In this document: piece after piece, positions 26,201 to 38,932 of the stretch
Layout: every line of letters begins with the position of its first letter
Position numbering within the stretch: the first letter of the stretch is position 1
Origin: Penelope pileata
Lineage: Eukaryota > Chordata > Aves > Galliformes > Cracidae
Direction: 5' to 3'
NCBI GenBank assembly: GCA_013396635.1
Contig: WBMW01005913.1
Location: forward strand, 63,785 to 127,784
DNA: 64,000 nt
Translations under genes and position numbers: made by a program
Notes under the pieces: generated by a model
The model's input: the letters and a program-made list of their open reading frames with translations, nothing else
Database searches by the model: none
Told to the model about the DNA's origin: nothing

Positions 26201-29200
26201 CAGCCAGTATCTTCCCCTGAGCTGTGAGAGAGCCAAAGCTTGGAGGCGTTGTGCAGGGGGAGCAGTTTTAAGGGAACAAACAAGCACCCCAGACGGTTCC
26301 TTGTATTAGCCATGGAAGAGACATAAAGTTCAACTTGATATTAGCCAAGACTATAAAGGCAGATATAATTAAGACTGTGTTTAATTAGGAGATCATAACT
26401 ATGAATAGGGATGTTCTGTGGCTTAATAGTTTCCTGTGGTATATAAATGCCCAAGCCAAATTAAATAGTTTGGTAAAAGTGAATGCTGAAGTGAAGGGGT
26501 AAAAACACACATGATGTATGTGGGCTTGTAGTAGGGTGATTTTAATTTGTCATCGGAAAAGAATGAAAAGGCCTGAATATTATTATCAGAGGTTGTTAAG
26601 TGACTCCTGGTCACCCTACCATTAATCAAGTGCCACATTTTGAGTTCTTTCTAAACAGGCTATTTACTTCTCTATAGTCTTACCATTATAAAAGTCTCCC
26701 TTTTTATTCAAGAATAATCTTTTAAGAATAATCTTAAAAGAACACTTTTTTGTGATTAATACTGACTCTCAAGCAGCCAGATAGACAGGAAGACACTCTG
26801 TTTGGTGTCATGCAATGCATCATTTGCAAGGTCATGTCATGAGAAATAGGTCTTTTCACAGGATAACGGTCCTGCTGATACAAAAATACTCTGACATTTA
26901 TGGAAAAATATATGTCAAGGAAAGGGAAGCATGTTCATGTTTTCAGCAAATAACCAAATATTTCAATAGTAATGTATAATCGATTGCTTTGGGAGGAAGT
27001 CCTCGTTTATGCCATGTCTCTTTCCTTCTTACAATGACTTCATTGTAAATGAAGGTGAAGCATTTTGCACAGTAGCTGCTGGTGAAGCTGTGAGTAGATT
27101 GCTTTCTGTGCCGCTGCAAACCATCTGCCTTTTGAATGATGCTCTTTGGTTGAAAAACATAAAGCTACAGAGAAATAAAGATGCTAAAGGAATGTTACCT
27201 TACCCAACCTGTATGTGTCCTCATAATCTTCCTTATCTGAAGTTGCAACAGCTGGAGAGAAAAGAGTTCCTGCTACCTCTGTCCTTAGCAGTGTATCTGC
27301 CAATGTTTTCCCCCCGATGCATATATTGGTGTACTTGCCCTATGGGCTTCCCATCCCAGTTTGTGTCAGGGTTGAAAACGCATCTCTATTTGATCTAGTC
27401 CTTTTTAACGGCCTGCTCAGTTTGCTGTGGGCTTTATCATTTAACTTCACAGTAGGAACTGAGACATGCTTTATGTGGTTTTCTGTAGGGGAACTGTTAG
27501 GCCGTGTGGCCTGAACTGATGATTGAGCACCTGGTGAAGGGGTGCGGTCGGCCCCGGGGAACACAGACCTGTGCTCTCCTGTGACTGGAAGGGGTGGACC
27601 AGAGGCAGGGCTGCCCCCAGGCTTAGATAAGGGCCAGCCAGCCAGAAATCAGAAAGCTGAGAGATTGTAAGCTTGGAAAGCAGCAGCAGGATGGGAGAGA
27701 GAGCAGCACAAGGAAAGAGGTGAGGGAGCAGGAAATGATGCGGAGCAGAGCACTCAGCTCCAGATGAGACAAATGGTATAGTCATGAACGTTTGGACTTC
27801 TTCTGTTACATTTTCAGACAAGAAGCACTTACATCTGCTATTTTTAGTTCTAAATTCCTTTCTATGATACGCCTATAATTTTAAATATGATAGGTAGTAA
27901 TGCAAAAGAACATTTTTGTTCAAGTTGGTAACGTGAAATACATTGCGTGAAAGCAGTTGTACTAGCTGTGGATTAACAGGAGGCCTGAACTTTGCAAGAT
28001 AAGGTGTGTAGGATCTCCAGGGAAAGGCCTCAGTTACTCTGCACGGAAGAGACACATCGAGGTGGTATCTAAGCAGTGGGACCTGAGGCAAGCCTGCAAG
28101 CTCCACATTGAGGTTAAATCTGGGCACCATTCCTGCTGGATGCTCCATGTGCCTTGGGTCCTTGTGCTGGCACTTGTGAGGGTGCCCAGACCATATCTTT
28201 TCCTGGGGAAATGTGACTGAAATGTGCATTACAGTGTCTGTGGGCCCAATGCCAGATATTAAAAAAAAATGAATGTATTCCTACACACTGATTCTGTTCC
28301 TCAATCCAAAGCTACACGACAGCTCACTGAAAAATGACTCAGCCTTAGTAGAAGAAAAAAATACTTAAATGTGACCTTTTAAAGTCACTGACCTTCTTAT
28401 GAACTAATACCAGACTCCACTGACTTTAAATAGGGACTTTTTTTGAGGATGAATCTTGGCTTTCTCTTGAATGCGTGAGTGCCGGTCTCACCTCTGTGAT
28501 GAGGACATAGTTTCTTGTTCCACGGCTCTGTAATACAGCACAGGAAATGGTAAGGCTTAATTGCAATCCTACAAAGCCTTGCAAAATTTTATAGGGATGA
28601 AAACAAAGCAGCACCTTAATAGAAAGGAGGGGGCTTTTAGATGCTACAGTAAATAGGGTCGGCTGTTCTGCTCTGTTGTCACTTATATCCTGTCAGAGTG
28701 TGTGCAAAACGTGAATGTGTGAGTATGAATAGGTGAAATTGACGTTTTCAAATTCAAAATGTTTACAAGTGAAAAAAGTGAAGATTGATACAGGAGACAA
28801 CTATACACGTGCAGCAGATTGTAAGCGAGCATATTAAAACATTATTGGGTTATACTTTTTTAAAGATAGAAAAGGATAGCTGTCCTTCAAAAATATCTAT
28901 TCTTTTATTTTATTAAATACAACTAATGCTCTTCTATTTGTTTTTTTAGAGGAACTACTTTTTAATGGAAGAGTTCTATTACTGTTACTCTGGTAAGTCA
29001 AGACTGATAAGTAGAATGAATGGAAGCTTAACAAAGGCAGTAATTCTTTTTCCATGCAGCCAGAAGGACTTGATAAGTTCAAAATTATTTTCCACGTAGA
29101 TTAGAAAGTTGCAACTGATAACTGAACAGAAGGAGAACAGAAAATCAGAATGTACTGTATGTTTTTACGTGTATGAATTCAAGATCTTTCTTGCCTTCAC

Positions 29201-31430
29201 TTGATACATCCTTGTTACAAATCCTGCATTACGGCTCTCATTTTTCAATACAGAACACCAGTCCAGTTATGCTGATATTGTTACCCCCAGCTGGTCCCAG
29301 CCACGAATGATCTGTACATGTGTAGCATCAAAAATAAGCCATCAGGTTCCAGGATCCATCTTTTGTGTCAGGTGCTAACGTCACCAAGTGAAGCTGAGAG
29401 AGGGGTGTATTTACCATGACAGAGAGTACAGAGAGTGCTTCCCAGAGAGACAACTTCTGGGGCAGTGCAAAATGATAAAATTCCTGAGATGTTGGTAGCA
29501 TTGTCTCTGGCACACGTCAAGGACCCGATCTTGGTTAAAGTAGTTGCTTGTTTGTTTGCTTTTTATTTCCATTCCTGCTGTTTTTCTGAGCACATCAGAC
29601 ACTACTCTGGACTAATCTGTAATTTCACAGTTCCAAGGATAGCATATTTATTTTGCCTGAGATAATGGCAAGTATATAGAATATGTTCCTGAGAAGTGGT
29701 AGCAGCTGTATTCTTTAGTATGCTTGACATGCTGGTGAAAAAAATGTTACATTAAAAAAATCTGATATTTTGCAGAGAGATGAACTACATCGTACCGTAA
29801 GTTTCTTCTAGATGTACTTTTCATGATTCTTTGAGATAGCAAACAGGATCAGCAGCCAAAATAATGTTTTATAACTTTTAAAAAAGAAAATCTGCCTTTT
29901 CCTTCCAGAAATATTAAAGAAGACTGAAAAAGAAGAAGCTGTAATTATTGCCATCCTGGGTTTTTAACTGAAGTCACCTATTGTAGCTAGCAAGATGCTT
30001 ACATAACACTGTCTAAAATGCCTTTGTTTTCAGAAAAGGTCGCAAGTAAATGACTTTGAAGCTTAATCAGTGGAAGCATAGGGCAATTTCTGTATTTCAT
30101 TATAAATCTAGTTTAAACCCACTGAGGTCAGCAGAGTTACTTGAGGTTCACAGTAAAGTAAGCATGTACAGAATATGGCTCTGTGATTTTAGTTGTGCTT
30201 TATTTCCATTGTGCAGATACTGTTTATTTGTCTGCAATTTGCACACACAAAAAAAAATGTAGAGAAGACTCAGTATGCAAGAACAAAAAGTGAAAAATCT
30301 AATGTTGCTTAATATATAAAATGTTTTTTCATGTTTCCTTTCTGAAAACAATATTTAGAAGTAGTGAATTCTTTATGTAGAGATTACAGTGACCAGTTTT
30401 TTATGTAGGGCATTTTAGAATAGGATTTACAAGTACAACCTTACTGTCTTTGGTGGTGTTTATCTTCTTGAGATCTGCTGGCAAGGTCTCTAGACCATCA
30501 GAAGTTCTCAAAGTTTCTTTTCGGCTACTTTAGATCCCCGGGTTTGTTGGGTCTTTATTTCAACACTTAGATAACAGAGAGCACATTCACAGTCTCAGAT
30601 CACAGAGAGGAACTGGTAGGGCCCTTCATGCTTCGTAACGAAGCATGTCTTCTGTGATGCTGGGGAAGCAAAGGCAGCAGGAGTGGAAGACTTTCAGCAC
30701 AGGTCATTCATTTTCTGAAGGAGCTGAGAGTGATCAAGTAAAATATTTAAACCTATAAAGCAAATCCTGCTGTACTGCTTAGAGTGGTTACAGGAAAGGA
30801 AGAAAAAGCAAAAAAAAAATTGAAGTCATAGAAGACAAATCACATTTGGATTTGCAAGGTTTATGTGCAGGCCTGGTTCAGAATTTTCACAGAAGCCCCT
30901 GGATTTTGAACCTGAACCTTAAATCATTTCAGCACTAAGGGGAATGATGTAAAATGAAGTAAAACAGAAAGCTACTGATGGAAGGCAGGCATAGCCAAAG
31001 CGTCTCTCCTGAGATTCCTATGTGGCTTTTTCTAAACAGGACCTATAGAGACTTACTGGTGCTGAGCAGAGTGCAGCCATGGTCTGCTGCTGGAGCCAGT
31101 GCACGCTCTGCAGTTGGGACTCTTCTCTTTGATTTGTGCACCCGGAGTGCTCTGAGTCTGGCCCTGGCGGCAAAAGATAAAAAGACAGAAAGGTTTTGTT
31201 TGGGGCTCTTATTTTGGTGCTCTCATTTTGGAGGATGCATGAGGCTGTGTAAATTAAAAGGAGGAGGGTTTCCTGTTCCCATTTTAATGTTGTTTTTTAC
31301 AGTGTGCAAATACGGGAGGCGCACATACCTCTGGACATTTTTCCTGCAGAAGCACCATGGAGCAGACAGATAAAATGACGCAGCTAATTAATTTGGGAGT
31401 GTTATCTGAAGGTGTACTTGAACAACAAAA
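11271..31430. other. Gene-poor non-coding block
   Basis: I recognise no gene, RNA gene or repeat family in this 20-kb stretch apart from small tandem duplications. Points worth noting are a G-rich possible quadruplex at 15282-15300, a 27-base imperfect tandem duplication at 20365-20418, and a plus-strand open frame at 21042-21332 with a lysine-rich segment followed by a hydrophobic stretch. Open frames of 100-150 codons occur (for example 15025-15468 and 27009-27398), at about the rate chance predicts, and they show no recognisable domain. Confidence 0.5.
20365..20418. repeat. Imperfect 27-base tandem duplication
   Basis: Two neighbouring units both begin AGTATTCAAAA, at 20365 and 20392, and both continue with an AATAAT-type run and then GACTA. 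The period is 27 bases. Further ATTCAAAAT words occur around 20475-20510, so the local sequence may have grown by replication slippage. Confidence 0.6.
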
Positions 31431-32330
31431 GTGACTGTTAAATTCCTTGCCAAATACAACAGCTTTTGTGAGTGCCCTAGAAAAAATAATCATAAACATG
31501 TTTCTACCATATCTCTTTCCTTTGTGTGTTTTACTATCTTGCTACAGAGACCTTTGACTATTCCCCATTTGTTCTCTAATCTTGACATTTGTCTATGCAC
31601 AGATATCTCTTTCCAGCCATGCTTTTTCTTCCTAGTGCTTAAAGCAAACAGCTATAAAAAAATGCCCTTCATCCTGGGAAAGCTTACTGTGGTAATCAAT
31701 TTTTGGGCCAGACTGGTTTGGAAGATGACATGCAGCTGCCGTGTATCGGGAGGAAAGGACAGTGTTCCTGGGCACGTCCTCGCCCGTGGAGAATGTCTCC
31801 CTTCAGAAAGCCTGCTGCTCTCTCTGAGGGTGCAGCTTGCACCTCTTTTGGCTGGACACCTTGCTCCTTCAAAGAGGCTTGCTGCCAGTTGGCAGGATCA
31901 GTGCCTGCATGTCTGCTGGCAGGACTTCCAGGCAGAAAACAGCTTGATGCACCGGAATTGAGGCTTACCACAGCAATACATCCATTCTGCTTGCAAGTTT
32001 GGCAAACAAGCAAGCAGAGAGGCAGCCTGGCTCGGGGGTGACTTCTCACGTGGTTTGGCTTGCTGCCTGCTGCCTGGTGCACTGCCTGGCCACCCCAGCT
32101 GCGAGGGGTCCCCAGGCAGGACAGGGGGCAACTGTCCACTGAGGTGAGAGCCCAGGGAGGCAACCTTGGGGGAGCTGTGGGGCCACGGACTTCAGCCAGG
32201 CTTTCCAGGACACAAGGGAACAAGTCAGCCCTTTGGAGACCCAGGGATCTGACTGAGAACAAGCCCACATCTAAACCGTGCGTGGTTTCTTCCTCCCAGG
32301 AAAAAACTTGTTATTTTCCCAGTGACTCTA
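31431..32330. other. GC-rich island-like stretch with overlapping open frames on both strands
   Basis: The sequence becomes rich in G and C between about 31730 and 32260 compared with its AT-rich surroundings. Long open frames result on both strands: a minus-strand frame of 190 residues at 31696-32268 and plus-strand frames of 176 and 112 residues. CpG is not conspicuously dense, unlike the island near 49300. No protein family is recognisable in any frame. It may be an old repeat or a gene remnant, and I would not call it a gene. Confidence 0.35.
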
Positions 32331-34385
32331 GGCACTAATAAGGACACTGATAACTCCAGTTTAGGAATGGGAGTGTGATATTCATACCTCCCTTCTCTAA
32401 ATTTAGTCTAGTCCTGTGCATGCAATGCTTTCTGTCAGTACCTTGATAACCCGTCATGGATTACACAGTGATTTGTTGAGCTGGGATGTATGTGGTGATT
32501 CCTCTGGTAAAGCAAGCCAAGAGAACTTGTCTGACAAATTTGTGAGACAAAATTGTCTCAACAAGTAGAAGTGGGGTGTCAGTAGAGATGCATTCAGCTT
32601 TGACAAATCTGTACTCAGATTGTGAAATGGGCAGATACATTTTAAAAATAATTTTATTTTCTTAGACTTAGCATCACCAGCATAGTGTTGTTTGTGGAAA
32701 CAAACAGTAGTTTGCATTTCATGTAAGTGTCTGAGAGAAAGAGATTTCTTGATGTTGGTTCTTTGTTTAATTGTTAAGAATGTCAATCTAAATAGTATGT
32801 GAGATTTACTGAAAGCAGAAACTATAAAACCATCAGACTCTTGGGACTTGTCTGCATGCCTGGTGGCACAGCTGGCTAGAGTGTGAAGAATATGAACAGA
32901 GTAGCTGGTTTGCATGAGATGGCTTCGTGATGATGTAGAGGAAGGGAAAGTGGGCCCTGTTGGCTCTATCACTTACGCTGTGCATCGGCAGATGTAATTG
33001 CCTCTGATGGATCTCTCCCCTCTCTGTAGTATCCTGAGGACCTCCACTGCCGTTGCCTGTTCATGCTGCACTTGACAGATAGCTAAGTGAACAGAAGTGC
33101 ACTGCCCAAAAGAGCAGCTTCTGACGGCTTTCCATTAATATTCCTCTTTTCAAGAGTTCTAGGGATAAAAAGCCATCAAGTCTGGAATGTTACCTATTAA
33201 GTAGTTGTTACCATACAGGCATGTCAATGTTGATGTAAGGTCCTGTGATGCAATGGTTTGCAAAATCATGTCAACTCTCTACTGGAAATTAGGCTAAGAT
33301 TATTTAAATCACTCTGCGTAGGCCAGTGGCTGTGTGTCAATGGCAGCATCTTTTGTTCAGTGACCTGGAACCTGATTTGTTAATGCACTTGTCTGGGTTT
33401 ACATTCATGTGCATCCTTTGTGTTTTTTAGGACTCGTACAAATATATTTAATGAAGCAAGCACCTTGATTAGATTTGGGCTTGTTTAAATACTTCACTTT
33501 ATCTATCCCCAGCTGTTCCTTCCAGATAACTTCATCCTATTGCTCATCCAGTATAAAAACTTGCCAAGGGCTCACACTCCAGTGCTGTGACACCAAATTG
33601 CTACAGCTTAACTCTCCCACAGAAACATTTGTGTGCAGTAATATTTTTGTGCGTGTTTTTAAATTGCATTGCATAGTAGATATACTGTTCAGTGACTACT
33701 GGAATTAATTTAGTAAAAACGTAATGAAAAATTACAGATGCTGGAATTGACACTTAGAAGGGATGGTACTGAAAAAAGAGCAAGACTTTGAGTGTCGCTG
33801 TAGTTGGCTGGTTACATTCTCCATTTTTCAATACATAAATATGAAAAAAATAAAATTGTAGGGCATAAATACTGACAGGTCTTCTAGGCAGCAATGTTCA
33901 GTCTAAATGCACGAAGAATGATATACAAATGATCGTTACACAATGCTCTTCATTGAGAAGAGTGTCATCCTCACTGCACAGTAAAGGGTAGAAAGACTTC
34001 CAACCATCTCGTGCCTTGGTCAATTTATTTCTTTTTATTTGGCCTCTGGCTTGCAAGAGGTAGAAATTCTAGATTAGAAATACAATTTATTACATGCTTT
34101 TAAGACTAACGTAGGCTAGATTTTAATGACTTGCTCTATGGCTCTTTTATGTTCTGTATGCCATCAGACTGTTATCTATAAAGCCATTTCAAGAAGAAGA
34201 GCTGTAGACCCCTACGTGCTTGTCAGATGGTGATGGAGTCTGTGGCAGGCAGAGACCGGAGCTGGCGCCAGTCCCCCACAGTGCCAGGCTGCACACACGG
34301 GCTGGGCACGCACATGGCGTTTTGGATGTGCTCTGGGAATTACATTTTAAAAGGTTGGCGCGTGGTGCTTCGGCTGGGAACGGGT

Positions 34386-34402
34386 TCTCTCTCTCTCTCT
34401 CT
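34386..34402. repeat. (TC)n microsatellite
   Basis: This is a run of about eight TC dinucleotides in otherwise mixed sequence. Confidence 0.8.
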
Positions 34403-37400
34403 AGAAAGGACACTAAAAAAGAGAGTTTTTTTTCCTTTTGAGGTCTGTAAGTGCTATAAAAACAGAAATAGTAAGAGATGCAGGAAATACATTAACTGCT
34501 CGGTCTATTAAGAATTACTTGATGTTTTGGTCACAATATAATTTGTTTTATTGCAATAATGTTTGATATAACTGGAAAAAATATCCTGGTAAAACCTGTA
34601 GGTTATGATATCACATCTTATAAAACAAGGACTCTAAGAAGAGATAAAAGAGAAGAAAAATACCCACTATCTTCCTTTCTACTCTGGCTGTCTTTGAATC
34701 TAAATTTCCCTGCTCACTCCTTTTGTTAACAGGCCCTGAGAAAAGCAGGGCTACTTGCACCTTAGCCAGTTTCGTACAGTACATACAATTTGGACCAAAA
34801 TGTTAATTAACTGATAATCATATCTTGGTCATATGCTGGTGTCAGGAAGGATCTATTTTAGCCACACACAAACAAGCAATTGGTGAGATCCCTGATGAAC
34901 TCTTTCATATCCCGTTCTTCAGCAGCAGACACGATCCTAGACACGGGGCTGCAGCTCTGGGCTGTCCCAGGCGCTTGCCTGTGTGTCTTCCTCACACTGC
35001 CAGAGTCAAATCCATATGCAGCATTCTGAGAACTTGGGTAGGAATTATTTCTGAGGCCAGATTAAGAAGGAATCATGGGGGTTTCACCCTCTTATGCTAC
35101 ATAAGGTGTGCATGACCAATTCAGTGCCTTTGATCCCGTTGTTACAGGTATCAGGATTTCTCCAGCTCTGTTTGCAGGGTACACAACTCAGTCTTTTAAG
35201 GACTGAGATACTTTAGTGTAAGAGAAACCCAAAAACTGTTTGGATGATATTCCATGTCCTGCAGCATGGAGGAACTGAAACTAGAGAAACTGATCACTAT
35301 TCTTGCTTTTAACCTTCACAAAAGATACTGTGCTTGATCAACTAGTACAACAGTGACTGTTCCATAACACCTTAGTTACTTGTCCAAGTTCCTATATCGG
35401 CAAAAATGGAAACAAAACCAACATATCCTAGTTCCTAAAGCCATGTTCCATAGCCTGAGCCAAGAGTTAAGCCTTGCTGATGAATGCAAACACCTTAGAG
35501 CTGCACCAGCACAAAGATCCTGTGTTGATTCCTCAGGATCCAGTCAGACATAGACCATGGACACTGCTCTCAATGAGGTCACAGAAAGTTGAGGAACTTC
35601 TGATCGGGATGACACTGCATTCTAGATTGTAGACTTCCTTCCTCTGCAGACTACAACTCTGCATCTAAATAGAAATCTCTCAAAGCAGTTAGATTTTTCC
35701 ATACAACCGGAAAACAAGCATCCAACTTGCTCGCCCATATGGAAATTGTGTGCTTCCCAAATAAACCCCAGCTGCGTTGCTGGAACTTCCTTTGCTGTCA
35801 GGAAGTTTTTAATTGGTACACACTGAAACTCTGGGGCCTGTTGCACTCAGTGCCCGTACTCAGTTTTAGCTCTTTTGGCTTTTATTTTTTATTTTATTTT
35901 TTTACTGTTTTCAGCCAGAGCTGAGAACACTGACATTCACTCAGCGTGTTTCCTCTGTGCTGAATTGCTCTACGTTGAATGACTAACAAGAGACCAAGGA
36001 ACACTGTGAAGATATCTTTTCATTGCTTGAGCTCAGATTTTCCCTTCAGTGCCAAGACACAGCATCCATTTCCAGCAGTAAATGTCATGCACACAATAGC
36101 TCTGCTGTCGGTGTGAAAACCTAACTTAACTAGAGGGGGAGGCATAAAAGATCAGATCTCATCCTCTGTGTGCAAAACTGCAATCTGAAACATGTCTCAT
36201 ACCAGCAATTCAAAATAGATTGATTAGACAGGATTGTATCCTAAGGCTTCATTGTCTGCCTGCATCAAATGATTTTTTTGACTGGAACCATCTTTATATG
36301 CCTAGGCACTGAAAGTGATGATGGCCCTTTCTTGGCCTAAAGAAGGCAGCACTTGAAGGAAGATTTGCAGGCTAGAGGCTTGCCTACACATAGACCTTGC
36401 ATAGGCGACGAGTGGTTGGGTGAACATAAGGATGTACTGGGGCTGCTTGTCCTTATCCAGCTTGGAGCAGACAATATTCCAGATGCCAAGTTTAAGCAAA
36501 GTGGTCCATGGCTTTATCTCACCATTTGCATGTGAGGGACATCAAATGAAGATTGTGCAGGACAAAAGAAAGCAGAGCAGCCAAGTCCCAGTGCAAGGCA
36601 GTGCTGAAAAACAAACCCTAGGGTCAGTCACTGAACCTGAATCTGAACCTTCTACTTTGCAGTTTGACCTTCACTGCATAGTCTGTAAACTGGTTCAAAA
36701 CCTGTATAAATTCCTCAATGCATAAATGAATCATCTATATGTCCAGCTTTATATACTAGGGCATGCATATAATCTAATTTGAAAAATAATATAGCATGCA
36801 ATGAATAAATGATATGCGCTGACATTTGGTGGTGTTTGTGAGATATAAGTCTATTTCTAGTGCAGTGTAGGCTTAAATAGCTCAGTGGTGTTTATAGGAG
36901 ATAGGCTGCTGCATTCCTTTACAGTTTGCTAATATGCAGTAGTCTACTGAAGCAAGCCAGCCCTGCGCTGGATAAACATGTGGGACTCTGTCTATAGGAT
37001 GATGTGAATAAACCATCGTGCCTTCACTGGGGATCTGTGCATACGTCATGTCTTAAATTGTGTAAAAAGAAAACACAACTTAAACTGATTGACTGTTTTC
37101 ATCACATACACTCCTAGGATATGCGTATGCCTTAGTTTACCAAGGTGAAGCTTGAAATATAAAAATCTGTAGCTGGAAAATCCTTGAGATGGGCATCATA
37201 ATATTCCAGCGAGATGGTTGTGAAACTTAGTTTATTCTTGATAAACAGTTTAGAATCTTTGTTTTAAATGCGTTTAAACCATAAATGCTGTTAAGTGTTT
37301 TAGTGTTGTTCAGTGCTTTCAGCGTGGCACCACTACATAAGAAACAGAAGCCATGTTGACTGTGTTACTGCAGGTAACTTTGTTCTGCACAGCCCTCAAG

Positions 37401-38718
37401 CTGGAAGAACAGAAGCATTGGTACTCATTGTATTGGTGAATATATCAGAGAGGGGAGGGTACCTAGCTGTGTCGTGCCTCCATAACGTAGAAGAGGAAGG
37501 GAAAAATTTCATCTTTTACGACTAGACTGACATTCAGTCAGTGGAAAAAAAAATAAAGCTAAAACAATAGAGCAAATGTTAATGATTCTTCCTCTCCAAG
37601 ATAATTTTGACTTGTTACAAAGCAACTCTACATCCCAAGTTACTGCGGTTGTCTTTCTCTACAGTGACCTGAACAACTCCCCAGGGAACAATGATGTCTG
37701 AACTTTCCTAGATGCAGTCGGTGCAGCATTAGGAGGTATCAGACTTTATTCAGGATCCTGCCTTCAGTCTCCAAAAATTCAAATCCCACTTAGCTTAGAA
37801 AGGTGCTGAGCCAAAGTCTCTGATTCTTTCTTGGATCTTGCTTGTGTAAAAGCCACATCCATTGCGGTGGGTAAAGCAGCCCCCTCCTGTTTTGTTCCCA
37901 CATTTTTACTGAGAATCATTTTAGCTGAGATTATTGCTGTGAGCAGTTAACTAAGCCAATGTGGAATAGTTTAGGTAGAAGCGTGCAGAAAGGCAAAGAA
38001 TAATTTTCACTTGTAGAATCTAGGTCTTCAGAAGGAAAATGTTCGCATGTGGAAATAAATAGTATGTATGGTGCTTTGAACACTGTTTGCCTCCAGAGAG
38101 AGACTCTAAGCAGAAATGCAAACCTCTGGATGTGGCTTCCTAATGGAAATAAGGACAGATCATGAATGAGGTAACTAAAGTATCCGCTTCAATGATTATA
38201 TTAATGCCCAGAAGGAAATATGTCCATTATGTTTCTTCCTGTGGCTTTCTATTTTATCTTTCTCATTTAACAATGATATACAAGGAAGGGCAAATTGGAG
38301 GAGGGAAATAATTCTTGAAGAAATGTCCTTTTGCTTTCAGACTAGCTGGATTGTTTCCCTCTTTCTTAGAAACCCCTATGCATAGCCAGCGAGCAGTGTC
38401 AGATGCTGGGTATGAATTTCTCTTTGTGTTTTTACTGTGACAAAGAAGATCTCAGCTTGTAAGCAAACTGCAGCACATTGAGCAAGGATGTATTTTGAAA
38501 GACAAGAACAGCTGAGCTTTCTGGAGGCTGCACAGTTTGCTGATTATTGTGGTCTCCAGGCTGACTTTGCTTACAGCTACATGTATGTAATTTATCTGCA
38601 TATCCAGCTTTATAAATCAATCCAAAGAGGAATCAGTATAATGCTGCTCTCCAAACTTCCCTCTCCCTCTCTCCAAAGTAGGAGAAATTTTCTTCAAAAC
38701 TGCATATTGTCAGAGGTG

Positions 38719-38932
38719 TCTTCTCACTCATTCTCCTTTCCTCCCTTACTCTTCCTTCCTTGCTTGCTCGCTTTAGCTTCCTTTCTTTCCTTCTTTTTTC
38801 ACTTTTGTTTTCTTGTTTTCTTTGTCGTTTTCATTTTTTTCTTCTTTTTCTTCCACTTTCTTGCCTTTTTTCCCATTCTCTCTCTTATTCTCTTGTTCTT
38901 TCTCATTTTTCTTTCATTCTCTCTTTCTTTCT
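38719..38932. repeat. Long polypyrimidine tract (CTTT/TTCC-rich)
   Basis: About 210 bases of plus-strand sequence are almost entirely C and T, with a few scattered A and G. TTCC and CTTT words dominate. The open frames through it (for example 38488-38934) are phenylalanine, leucine and serine runs and are an effect of composition. It is a degenerate microsatellite. Confidence 0.85.
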
